From an uncultured Oscillospiraceae bacterium (lineage in GTDB: Bacteria; Bacillota; Clostridia; Oscillospirales; Acutalibacteraceae): a stretch of DNA of 5,920 bases. Under the pieces are notes generated by a model. It did not search any database and was not told the DNA's origin. It saw only the letters and a program-made list of their open reading frames with translations. Made by a program: the position numbers and the translations under genes. This document shows, piece by piece, positions 1 to 5,920 of this stretch. Position 1 is the first letter of the stretch. The number at the start of each line of letters is the position of its first letter. The DNA is taken from NCBI GenBank assembly GCA_900549755.1, contig URPQ01000087.1, positions 1-5,920 of the forward strand, in the 5' to 3' direction.

Positions 1-755
1 GCGAGCAGATAACCGACCAGAGCATTGAATATGTTTCGGGACTGGTTGAGGACGGCGAGGACGACCGCATAACCGCCGTTACCGACGCGGACTGTATTTG
101 TATAACCTCAAAGGGCAAGCCCGTAAAGCCTAAAACAATAGGTCAGCGGCAGTATGCCGAGGCTATAAAGAAAAATACCATAACAATAGGCGTAGGTCCT
201 GCGGGAACGGGGAAGACCTATCTTGCGGTGGCGTCAGCCGTCAGCGCATTCAGGGCAAAGACCGTAAACCGTATAATCCTTACCCGCCCCGCGGTTGAGG
301 CGGGGGAAAAGCTCGGCTTTTTGCCGGGGGATCTACAGCAAAAGGTAGACCCTTATTTAAGACCGCTTTACGACGCGCTTTTTGATATGATGGGGGCGGA
401 GAACTTCCAGAAATGCCAGGAGCGCGGTGATATTGAGGTGGCGCCCTTAGCGTATATGCGCGGGCGCACGCTTGACGACAGCTTTATTATCTTAGACGAG
501 GCACAAAACACCACAAACGAGCAAATGAAAATGTTTTTAACCCGCTTGGGCTTTAACTCAAAGGCGGTGGTCACGGGGGATATTACCCAAATAGACCTGC
601 CCGACGGTAAGCGCTCGGGACTTAAGGACGCGGTAAAGGTGCTTAAAAACGTCGATGATATTGCAATACATTACCTGACCGGGCGCGACGTGGTACGTCA
701 CAGACTGGTTCAGGAAATCATAAAAGCTTATGAAAGAAGTGCTGAAAAGAAATGA
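1..755 (+). CDS. phoH: PhoH family ATPase (YbeZ/PhoH-like), 5' end missing
   Basis: The frame is open from the first base, so the true start lies left of the window; about 250 residues are visible where the family usually has about 315-320. The internal GTG at 228 cannot be the start because the nucleotide-binding P-loop GPAGTGKT (195-218) lies before it. Next come the family segments ILTRPAVEAGEKLGFLPGD, EVAPLAYMRGRTL, the Walker B run FIILDEAQN (483-509), VTGDITQIDLP and the C-terminal DVVRHRLVQEIIKAYE. The missing part should be most of the N-terminal PhoH region. PhoH proteins are cytoplasmic P-loop ATPases thought to act on RNA. The YbeZ type is typically encoded next to ybeY and interacts with YbeY, as the position here suggests. 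The stop overlaps the ybeY start by four bases (ATGA), implying translational coupling. Family assignment is very secure; the exact substrate is unknown. Confidence 0.96.
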   Translation, partial: EQITDQSIEYVSGLVEDGEDDRITAVTDADCICITSKGKPVKPKTIGQRQYAEAIKKNTITIGVGPAGTGKTYLAVASAVSAFRAKTVNRIILTRPAVEAGEKLGFLPGDLQQKVDPYLRPLYDALFDMMGAENFQKCQERGDIEVAPLAYMRGRTLDDSFIILDEAQNTTNEQMKMFLTRLGFNSKAVVTGDITQIDLPDGKRSGLKDAVKVLKNVDDIAIHYLTGRDVVRHRLVQEIIKAYERSAEKK

Positions 756-1234
756 GTGTAAAAGTAATTATTACGGACGAACAGAAAAAGGTAAAGCTTC
801 CCACGGGTACGCGGCTGCTTATAAGAAAAGCCTGCATTGCAACCCTTAAAATGGAAGGCTTTGAGGACTCAGCAGAAATCAACGTAACGCTGGTTAATGA
901 CGATATGATAAAGGAGATGAACAAAAAGTTCAGGAATATAGATTCCTCAACCGATGTTCTTTCCTTCCCGCTCGGTGAAAACGGCGAGTACGATACCAAT
1001 CCCGAAACAGGCGCTAAAATGCTGGGCGATATTGTAATTTCGGTTGAGCATGCGCTGTCGCAGGCTAACCTTTACGGTCACGGCATTGAGCGCGAGGTGG
1101 CTTTCCTTACCGTTCATTCAATGCTGCATCTTTTGGGCTACGACCACGAAAAGAGCGGGCTTGAACGCACCATAATGCGCGAAAAAGAGGAGCAGGTGCT
1201 GGACGCTCTGGGGCTTGCCATAAATAAGCTTTAA
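752..1234 (+). CDS. ybeY: Endoribonuclease YbeY (rRNA maturation factor)
   Basis: This 160-residue protein is the usual length for YbeY, a zinc-dependent single-strand endoribonuclease involved in 16S rRNA 3' end maturation and 70S ribosome quality control. The zinc site is visible as HSMLHLLGYDH at residues 122-132, with ligands His122, His126 and His132. Upstream are the conserved TDVLSFPL (67-74) and LGDIVIS (91-97) segments. There is no clear Shine-Dalgarno, only a purine-rich stretch, but the ATG at 752 overlaps the phoH stop, so re-initiation by ribosomes finishing phoH is the likely mode of translation. era follows after 20 bases. In many Firmicutes an undecaprenol kinase (dgkA) and cytidine deaminase (cdd) lie between ybeY and era; both are absent here. 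No key residue is missing. Confidence 0.97.
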   Translation: MSVKVIITDEQKKVKLPTGTRLLIRKACIATLKMEGFEDSAEINVTLVNDDMIKEMNKKFRNIDSSTDVLSFPLGENGEYDTNPETGAKMLGDIVISVEHALSQANLYGHGIEREVAFLTVHSMLHLLGYDHEKSGLERTIMREKEEQVLDALGLAINKL

Positions 1235-1254
1235 TACATAAAGGAATTTATTTA

Positions 1255-2172
1255 ATGAAAGAAAAATCGGCTTTTATAACAATTATCGGCAGACCGAACG
1301 TAGGTAAATCTTCGCTTATGAACCGAATACTCGGTCAGAAAGTGGCTATTGTATCGGACAAGCCGCAAACCACGCGCACCAAAATCTGCGGCGTTTATAC
1401 AAAGGGCGTAGATCAGCTTGTGTTTATAGACACGCCCGGTTTTCACAAGCCGCGAAACGAGCTTGATAAAAATATGAACAAAGCCGTGGGCGACGGTATG
1501 GCGGATGTGGACGCGGCGGTGCTGGTTATTGAAGCAGCCCCGAAATTCAGTCTTGAAAACGGGTTGCCGCCTGCGGAAAAGGCGCTTATAAAGGAGCTTA
1601 GCCGCCGAAAGCTTAAAGCCGTGCTTGCAATAAATAAAATTGATATGTTAGAGCGTAAGGAGGAGCTTTTAAGCCTTATTGCGCTTTATTCAAGGGAATT
1701 TGAGTTTGAAACGGTGGTGCCCGTATCGGCTAAAACGGGCGACGGCGTGGATATTCTTTTAAGCGAGCTGCTTAAATTTTCAAAGCCCGCGCCGCACTAT
1801 TTTGCGGACGACGATATTACCGACCAGCCTGAAAAGGTTATGGTTGCCGAGATGATTCGCGAAAAGCTTTTGCGTATGCTTGATAAGGAAGTGCCGCACG
1901 GCATTGCGATTGACCTTGAGCGCTTTGTGGAGCGCGATACTGCCGAGGGCGAGCCTATATTGGACGTTGAGGCAACTGTTATTTGTGAAAAGGAATCGCA
2001 CAAGGGAATAATTATCGGCAAGGGCGGCGCAACCCTTAAAAAGGCAGGAATGTCAGCGCGGCGGGATATTGAAGAATTTTTCGGTATTCGCGCGTCTGTT
2101 AAATTATGGGTGAAGGTTAAAGAGGATTGGCGCAACCGCCAGGGTTTGATACACACCTTCGGGCTTGACTGA
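1255..2172 (+). CDS. era: GTPase Era
   Basis: Era is a GTP-binding protein that binds near the 3' end of 16S rRNA and acts as a checkpoint in 30S subunit assembly, in the cytoplasm or at the inner face of the membrane. The 305-residue length is normal. The N-terminal G domain shows G1 GRPNVGKS (12-19), G2 TTRTK (39-43), G3 DTPG (59-62), G4 NKID (127-130) and G5 SAK (158-160). The C-terminal KH domain carries GIIIGKGG (251-258), which contains the RNA-binding GxxG loop, followed by LWVKVKEDWR (284-293). The start is supported by AAGGAA at 1241-1246, eight bases before the ATG. Together with phoH and ybeY it forms a ribosome-maturation cluster, probably on one transcript. No unusual feature is seen. 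Confidence 0.98.
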   Translation: MKEKSAFITIIGRPNVGKSSLMNRILGQKVAIVSDKPQTTRTKICGVYTKGVDQLVFIDTPGFHKPRNELDKNMNKAVGDGMADVDAAVLVIEAAPKFSLENGLPPAEKALIKELSRRKLKAVLAINKIDMLERKEELLSLIALYSREFEFETVVPVSAKTGDGVDILLSELLKFSKPAPHYFADDDITDQPEKVMVAEMIREKLLRMLDKEVPHGIAIDLERFVERDTAEGEPILDVEATVICEKESHKGIIIGKGGATLKKAGMSARRDIEEFFGIRASVKLWVKVKEDWRNRQGLIHTFGLD

Positions 2173-2255
2173 ATAATTTACTGTTATTACCTATTATAAA
2201 GAAAAACTTACTGCAAAAGATTTTAATGTAATTCTTTATGATGGGACTGTGAATT

Positions 2256-2420
2256 ATGGGAGCTGAAAAATCCTGGGATAAATTTCTTAAAAGCGGCAGC
2301 GTGAGCGACTACCTTAATTTTGTAAATTCGCGCAAGGAGAACGAAATAAGTGAAGGAAACAGAGACGCGTTTTACAACGGATGCATTGGTTATAAAGGAA
2401 ATGAACGTAGGGGAGAGTGA
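2256..2420 (+). CDS. yqzL: Small YqzL-like protein, 54 aa
   Basis: A short frame between era and recO encodes 54 residues beginning MGAEKSWDKFLKSGSVSDYL. Its first half matches what I recall of the small YqzL family in Bacillus and Clostridia, which has a Trp-x-x-Phe, then a Gly followed by Ser/Asn and Ile/Val, then Tyr-Leu, and which is encoded at this same place between era and recO. Function is unknown in the family. There is no signal peptide or membrane segment; the protein is small, soluble and charged. The ATG at 2256 is the first possible start, since an in-frame TGA lies at 2250-2252; its ribosome site is weak. The last 23 codons overlap the recO start region in another frame and look like unconserved tail. 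Identification rests on a short motif and synteny, so it is moderately sure. Confidence 0.68.
   Translation: MGAEKSWDKFLKSGSVSDYLNFVNSRKENEISEGNRDAFYNGCIGYKGNERRGE
2334..2339 (+). promoter_or_regulatory. Ribosome binding site deciding the recO GTG start
   Basis: AAGGAG lies ten bases before the GTG at 2350, inside the yqzL-like frame. The recO frame has a TAA at 2347-2349 directly before the GTG, so no earlier start exists. The next ATG in frame (2401) has no comparable site and would remove the first strand of the RecO N-terminal fold. Confidence 0.7.
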
Positions 2421-3108
2421 CCGTTTGGTTACTCTCTTTACGCGTGAACACGGGCTTATTCGCGCTTTTGCGGCGGGGGCTAAGTCTATCCGCTCAAAAA
2501 AAGGCGCGGCAACCTCACTGCTTACATACGGCAGCTTTACCGTTTTAAAGAAAAAGGATACCTATAAAATTTACGAGGCTGTGCCCATAAGAATGTTTTT
2601 CACAATGGGCGGCGATATTGAGATGCTTTCATTGGAGCAGTATTTTTGCGAGCTGGCGCTCGTTTTTGCCCCGTATGACAGCGCAGATACGGAGCTTTTG
2701 CGCTTAATACTCAATTCACTGCATTTTTTAACCGCCGAAAAGCGCTTTCCGCCGCTTATTAAGGCGGTTACTGAGCTTAGAGCCGCGTCTATATCGGGCT
2801 TTATGCCCGACCTTGTAGCCTGCGGCGGTTGCGGAAAATATGAGGACGATATAATGTATTTTGATATTGCGGGCGGCGAGCTTTATTGCGAAACTTGCCG
2901 ACCTGCGGGGGCTAAGACAGTGCCGCTTGACAGAACGCTTTTAACGGCTGCGCGGCATATAGTTTATTCCGAATTTTCAAAATTATACTCTTTTTCCGTG
3001 CCGGAGGAGAGCGCAAAGCGGCTGTCGGATATAACAGGCGAATATATAACTTTACAGGCGGACCACCGCTTTAAAACACTTGATTTTTATAATTCTCTGA
3101 GTTTGTAA
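2350..3108 (+). CDS. recO: DNA repair protein RecO
   Basis: RecO works with RecF and RecR to load RecA onto SSB-coated single-stranded DNA in gap repair and to anneal complementary strands. The protein has 252 residues, the usual length. The N-terminal OB-fold (about residues 8-80) shows TDALVIKEMNVGESDRLVTL and FTREHGLIRAFAAGAK, typical of the family. A helical C-terminal region follows, with a four-cysteine zinc-finger-like site: Cys158, Cys161, Cys180 and Cys183 (CGGC and CETC), as in many Gram-positive and Thermus/Deinococcus RecO proteins. The start codon is GTG, chosen because a stop precedes it, a good AAGGAG stands at 2334-2339, and the later ATG (2401) would truncate the OB-fold. It overlaps the preceding small gene by 71 bases in another frame. 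It is probably the last gene of the phoH-ybeY-era unit. Confidence 0.95.
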   Translation: MKETETRFTTDALVIKEMNVGESDRLVTLFTREHGLIRAFAAGAKSIRSKKGAATSLLTYGSFTVLKKKDTYKIYEAVPIRMFFTMGGDIEMLSLEQYFCELALVFAPYDSADTELLRLILNSLHFLTAEKRFPPLIKAVTELRAASISGFMPDLVACGGCGKYEDDIMYFDIAGGELYCETCRPAGAKTVPLDRTLLTAARHIVYSEFSKLYSFSVPEESAKRLSDITGEYITLQADHRFKTLDFYNSLSL

Positions 3109-3175
3109 AAGGGTTACTTATTGTGCAGTAGGGGTGTCCATTGGGAAGTTTGCCCCTTTGGCTGTTTAGGAGGGT

Positions 3176-3213
3176 CTGGGAACCCTGTCTGTTGGGTTCC
3201 CAGCGGTTCTTTT
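3176..3213 (+). terminator. Candidate terminator hairpin downstream of recO
   Basis: A perfect 10-bp inverted repeat, CTGGGAACCC (3176-3185) and GGGTTCCCAG (3194-3203), encloses an 8-base loop. Three bases after the stem comes TTCTTTT (3207-3213). The stem is strong, but the T-rich tract is short, interrupted and offset, so this is a plausible but not a textbook intrinsic terminator. It could instead be one arm of the larger structured spacer. Confidence 0.42.
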
Positions 3214-3218
3214 CCCTG

Positions 3219-3236
3219 TTTCTGTCCGTACAGAAA
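3219..3236. repeat. Perfect 7-bp inverted repeat with 4-base loop
   Basis: TTTCTGT (3219-3225) and ACAGAAA (3230-3236) are exact reverse complements around CCGT. The repeat sits 15 bases after the 10-bp hairpin and just before a third inverted repeat. It could be an RNA hairpin or an operator-like site; nothing in the sequence decides which. Confidence 0.55.
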
Positions 3237-3240
3237 TATG

Positions 3241-3256
3241 GTGCCCTGCGCGGCAC
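3241..3256. repeat. GC-rich 5-bp inverted repeat
   Basis: GTGCC (3241-3245) and GGCAC (3252-3256) are reverse complements around CTGCGC. This is the third inverted repeat within 81 bases. The same GCAC could instead pair with GTGC at 3123-3126, and CCCT (3244-3247) with AGGG (3130-3133), closing a larger structure around the other two hairpins. The two pairings are mutually exclusive. Confidence 0.45.
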
Positions 3257-3269
3257 GAGCGCATAATAA

Positions 3270-3298
3270 TTAAAAATGTTATCAAAGTAATATATAAT
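3270..3298 (+). promoter_or_regulatory. Likely sigma-A-type promoter for mutS2
   Basis: A consensus -10 box TATAAT (3293-3298) lies in a very AT-rich stretch. Seventeen bases upstream is TTAAAA (3270-3275), a weak -35 sharing only part of TTGACA. Transcription would start near 3305, giving a leader of about 25 bases before mutS2. Position just upstream of a gene and after a candidate terminator supports it; AT-rich DNA can give such boxes by chance. Confidence 0.5.
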
Positions 3299-3317
3299 AT
3301 ATTTTTCTAATTTTTTT

Positions 3318-3323
3318 GAGGAG
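3318..3323 (+). promoter_or_regulatory. Strong Shine-Dalgarno of mutS2
   Basis: GAGGAG ends six bases before the ATG at 3330. A TAA in the mutS2 frame at 3324-3326 excludes any earlier start, so the start is well fixed. This is the strongest ribosome site in the window. Confidence 0.85.
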
Positions 3324-3329
3324 TAAAAA

Positions 3330-5720
3330 ATGGAATACAATATCGCAAGATATTCAGGAACATTAGAGCTTGATAAAATTCTCGATATGCTGGCAAACGA
3401 GGCTACTCTCGCCGAAACCGAGGAAAGGGCGCGGGAGCTGCTGCCCGAAACCGATATTTCCGCCGTGCGTGCGCGGCTTAGTAACACAAGCGATGCGTAC
3501 AGCTTTATGTCACGCTATTCCGCCCCCTCATTCGGGGCGGCGGTCAACGTTTCATCACCGCTCAGGCGCGCGGAAGCGTCCGGCGTGCTTTCAATAAAGG
3601 AGCTATTGGACGTTGCCGAGGTTTTAAGAGTAATACGCGCGGTAAAAGCATGGCGCGGCGAGTGTTCGGGCGCGGGGGAAACTACACTTGACCCGCTTTT
3701 TTCGGAGCTTATACCCAATAAATTTTTGGAGGATAAGCTGAATCACGCCATAAAATCGGAAGAGGAACTGAATGATAACGCCTCGCCCGCGCTTTATGAT
3801 ATTCGCCGCAAGATAACGGCGAAATCAGGCAAAATACGCGAAACACTCGAAAAGACCGTAAGAGGACCGAGCGCAAAATACTTGCAGGAAGCAATAATAA
3901 CCCAGCGCGACGGCAGATATGTTGTTCCCGTAAAATCGGAGTACAAGGGGCAGATAAACGGCATAGTGCACGATACCTCGGCTACAGGCTCAACCCTGTT
4001 TATAGAGCCTATGGCGGTGGTGGAAACCAATAACGAAATACGCGTTTTAAAGCTGCGTGAGCAGGAGGAAATTGAAAGGATATTATCCGAATTATCAGCC
4101 GATGCGGGCAGCTTTGCGGGCAGCATAATAAGCTCGTATTCAGCCCTTGTAAAACTTGACCTTATATTTGCCAAGGCAAGGCTTGCCTATAAAATGAAGG
4201 CGTCGCTGCCCGAGATAAACAAGGACGGCATAACCTACCTTAAACGCGCGCGCCACCCGCTTATTAACGCCCGCGCGGTAGTGCCGATTACGGTAGAATT
4301 AGGCAGGGAATACGATACGCTTGTTATAACGGGACCCAACACGGGCGGTAAGACCGTAACCCTTAAAACGATAGGGCTTTTAACTTTAATGACTATGTGC
4401 GGGCTGATGATTCCGACCGACGACGGCAGCCGCGTGGCAATATTTTCAAAGGTTTTTGCCGATATAGGCGACGAGCAGAGCATTGAACAGTCGCTTTCCA
4501 CGTTTTCATCACATATGGTTAACATAATATCGGTAACCGAGCAGGCGGACGACGACTCGCTCGTGCTTTTTGATGAGTTGTGCGCAGGTACCGACCCGAT
4601 AGAGGGTGCGGCGCTTGCAAAGGCTATACTTATGCGGCTGGCGGCGCTCGGCGCTAAAACCGTTTCAACCACGCACTACCCCGAGCTTAAAGCTTATGCG
4701 ATTGATACGCCTCGCGTGGAAAACGCGTCCTGCGAGTTTGACGTTAATACCCTTAAACCTACCTACAGGCTTATAATCGGTATGCCGGGGCGTTCAAACG
4801 CCTTTGCAATATCAAAAAGACTGGGGCTTGACGATGGCATAATAGACCGCGCAAGGGAAGAGGTATCAGATAATGATATGCGATTTGAGCGCGTGGTGGC
4901 TTCACTTGAGCAGGCAAGACATGAGGCAGAGGAGGAACACGAAAAGGTGCAGACCCTGCGCCGCAGACTGGACGAGGCAAAGCGCAGGGCGGAGCAGCGC
5001 GAGCATGAGCTTGATGTAAAGCAAGCAAAGCTTATGGAGAAAACGCGCGAGACCGCAAACGGAATTATTGAAAACGCGCGCTTTAAATCGGCGCAGCTTT
5101 TAAACGAGCTTGAAGAAATGAAAAAGCAGCTGAACGCTGAAAACGCGGCAAAGCTTGCCGAAAAGGCGCGAACTGCCTATAAAAAGACCATAAACGAGCT
5201 TGAAGAGACCTCCGACCCGATTGAAAGCAAAAAAGCCGAGGGTGAAAAGGTTACAAAGCTTGAAAAGGGCGATACCGTGTTTGTAACGGCGCTCGGCAGC
5301 GACGCCGCGGTTTTAGAGGTAAAGGAAAACAAAAAACAGGCGTATGTATCAGCCGGGGCGGTTAAAATGTGGGTGCCGTTTGATGGGCTGCGCTTTAAGG
5401 GCAAGCGCCGCGAGGATGTTACCCTTAAAAAGACCCGCCGCGTTACGGGTATAGTCTCCCGCGGGCAGCGCACGGTATCGGGCGAGGTCGATTTGCGCGG
5501 AATGGCATCTGACGAGGCAATACTGGAGCTCGATAAGTATATTGATAACGCGGTGCTTTCGGGAATAAGCACAGTGACCGTTATACACGGTAAGGGTACG
5601 GGCGTGCTTCGCAAGGCGGTTCAGGCGCATTTGCGCTCGCATAAGAGTATTAAAGCCTTCCGCTCGGGCACCTTCGGTGAGGGCGAAACCGGCGTAACAA
5701 TAGCCGAATTAAACGAGTAA
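3330..5720 (+). CDS. mutS2: MutS2 ATPase with C-terminal Smr domain
   Basis: MutS2 is a MutS-family ATPase without the mismatch-binding domain. It has been linked to control of homologous recombination, and in Bacillus subtilis to binding collided ribosomes for rescue. The 796 residues match the family length. In order: the N-terminal core and clamp region (about 1-310, including YVVPVKSEYKGQINGIVHDT); the ATPase with Walker A TGPNTGGKT (334-342), the SLSTFSSH segment (388-395), Walker B LVLFDE (411-416), STTHYPELKAYA (446-457) and MPGRSNAFAIS (485-495); a charged coiled coil (about 515-630); a small beta-rich linker (about 645-690); and the Smr domain (about 717-796) with DLRG (721-724) and HGKGTGVLR (753-761). 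DLRG in place of DLHG is usual for MutS2 Smr domains. One oddity is Cys418, where the family normally has Gly (DELGAGTDP). Strong Shine-Dalgarno and probably its own promoter. All domains are complete. Confidence 0.97.
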   Translation: MEYNIARYSGTLELDKILDMLANEATLAETEERARELLPETDISAVRARLSNTSDAYSFMSRYSAPSFGAAVNVSSPLRRAEASGVLSIKELLDVAEVLRVIRAVKAWRGECSGAGETTLDPLFSELIPNKFLEDKLNHAIKSEEELNDNASPALYDIRRKITAKSGKIRETLEKTVRGPSAKYLQEAIITQRDGRYVVPVKSEYKGQINGIVHDTSATGSTLFIEPMAVVETNNEIRVLKLREQEEIERILSELSADAGSFAGSIISSYSALVKLDLIFAKARLAYKMKASLPEINKDGITYLKRARHPLINARAVVPITVELGREYDTLVITGPNTGGKTVTLKTIGLLTLMTMCGLMIPTDDGSRVAIFSKVFADIGDEQSIEQSLSTFSSHMVNIISVTEQADDDSLVLFDELCAGTDPIEGAALAKAILMRLAALGAKTVSTTHYPELKAYAIDTPRVENASCEFDVNTLKPTYRLIIGMPGRSNAFAISKRLGLDDGIIDRAREEVSDNDMRFERVVASLEQARHEAEEEHEKVQTLRRRLDEAKRRAEQREHELDVKQAKLMEKTRETANGIIENARFKSAQLLNELEEMKKQLNAENAAKLAEKARTAYKKTINELEETSDPIESKKAEGEKVTKLEKGDTVFVTALGSDAAVLEVKENKKQAYVSAGAVKMWVPFDGLRFKGKRREDVTLKKTRRVTGIVSRGQRTVSGEVDLRGMASDEAILELDKYIDNAVLSGISTVTVIHGKGTGVLRKAVQAHLRSHKSIKAFRSGTFGEGETGVTIAELNE

Positions 5721-5738
5721 TAACAAATTACCGCACTC

Positions 5739-5785
5739 AAAAAAAGGGGCTGTCGCAAGAGCAAAAGAATCGCGAGCGGCAGCCC
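5739..5785 (-). terminator. Intrinsic terminator reading on the minus strand
   Basis: GGGCTGTCGC (5747-5756) pairs with GCGGCAGCCC (5776-5785): ten pairs, one of them G-U, with a 19-base loop. Seven A residues at 5739-5745 precede it, so on the minus strand the stem is followed by one C and then T7. The plus-strand side has no T-run after the stem (ATAATGAC). It would end a minus-strand transcript coming from beyond the right edge of the window. Confidence 0.6.
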
Positions 5786-5845
5786 ATAATGACTGTAAAC
5801 TGTTAAAATGTCGAAAGCTTTTTTAGTTTTTCTGCAAAATGACAC

Positions 5846-5873
5846 AGAGGGTATGAAAAATGCCCTCTTTTTT
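5846..5873 (+). terminator. Intrinsic terminator downstream of mutS2
   Basis: AGAGGGTAT (5846-5854) pairs with ATGCCCTCT (5860-5868) in a nine-pair stem with one wobble pair and a GAAAA loop. The stem runs directly into TTTTTT (5868-5873). This is a well-formed rho-independent terminator on the plus strand, about 125 bases after the mutS2 stop, and probably ends the mutS2 transcript. Confidence 0.85.
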
Positions 5874-5920
5874 CATGAAAATATTTACTTTTTACTCGGT
5901 TTAGGCAATCATTTTTTCAA

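Noticed and set aside
228..755. GTG at 228 as the phoH start
   Set aside because: The reading frame continues upstream to the window edge and contains the P-loop at 195-218, so the GTG is an internal valine codon.
1112..1150. Ser instead of Gly after the first zinc-binding His of YbeY (HSMLH)
   Set aside because: From memory this variant is common in Clostridia and does not touch any zinc ligand, so it is not a real anomaly.
2165..2200. Possible promoter before the yqzL-like gene (TTGACT at 2165-2170, TATTAT at 2192-2197)
   Set aside because: The spacer is 21 bases, too long for a normal sigma-A promoter, and the -35 box lies in the era stop region. Not strong enough to list.
2238..2252. 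Four-codon mini-frame ATG ATG GGA CTG TGA just before the yqzL-like start
   Set aside because: It has no convincing ribosome site and such short frames are common by chance. A leader-peptide role cannot be supported.
3238..3273. Short plus-strand frame starting ATG GTG CCC in the recO-mutS2 spacer
   Set aside because: Only eleven codons, without Shine-Dalgarno, and it reads through the third inverted repeat.
3071..3487. Minus-strand open frame of 138 codons across the recO-mutS2 spacer
   Set aside because: It runs through the recO end, the hairpin-rich spacer and the mutS2 start, has no recognisable domain, and its composition follows the reversed genes. Treated as a chance frame.
4235..4672. 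Minus-strand frames of about 145 codons inside mutS2 (also 5177-5614 and 3794-4174)
   Set aside because: They are antisense to well-conserved MutS2 domains, are Ser/Val/Ile-rich as reversed coding DNA tends to be, and have no motif or supporting ribosome site.
5621..5845. Minus-strand open frame of 74 codons at the mutS2 3' end
   Set aside because: It passes through the minus-strand terminator hairpin and into mutS2 and resembles no protein. The hydrophobic run is simply the translated hairpin.
5876..5920. AT-rich right edge as a possible promoter or gene start
   Set aside because: No clear -10/-35 pair, Shine-Dalgarno or start codon with an open frame could be made out in these 45 bases.

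Overview
The window carries a conserved bacterial housekeeping block, all on the plus strand: phoH (5' end cut off), ybeY, era, a small yqzL-like gene, recO and mutS2. The gene order, the YqzL-like protein between era and recO, the four-cysteine RecO and the MutS2 with a C-terminal Smr domain all point to Firmicutes. Moderate GC content together with frequent ATA isoleucine codons suggests Clostridia, perhaps the Ruminococcaceae/Oscillospiraceae side, but that last step is a guess. I see no mobile element, CRISPR array, tRNA or rRNA gene, and no obviously foreign gene.

Layout. Positions 1-755 hold the PhoH-family ATPase, which overlaps ybeY (752-1234) by four bases (ATGA). era (1255-2172) follows after 20 bases. 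An 83-base AT-rich gap leads to a small gene of 54 codons (2256-2420), too short for many gene callers. The recO start (GTG at 2350) lies inside its 3' part, in another frame. recO ends at 3108. A 221-base gap (3109-3329) contains three perfect inverted repeats, then an AT-rich stretch with a consensus -10 box and a strong Shine-Dalgarno for mutS2 (3330-5720). The last 200 bases contain no gene. They hold a GC-rich hairpin whose T-run lies on the minus-strand side, and a well-formed plus-strand intrinsic terminator.

How the genes relate. YbeY (rRNA processing and quality control), PhoH (its frequent partner, the YbeZ type) and Era (30S assembly, 16S 3' end) form a ribosome-maturation group. 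RecO serves RecFOR recombinational repair. MutS2 has been linked to recombination control and, in Bacillus subtilis, to recognition of collided ribosomes. phoH to recO look like one transcription unit. mutS2 probably has its own promoter.

I did not find a new biological system. The points most worth checking are the structured recO-mutS2 spacer (possibly a dispersed repeat or structured RNA), the long yqzL/recO overlap, a Gly-to-Cys change just after the MutS2 Walker B acid, and the oppositely oriented terminator signals at the right end.
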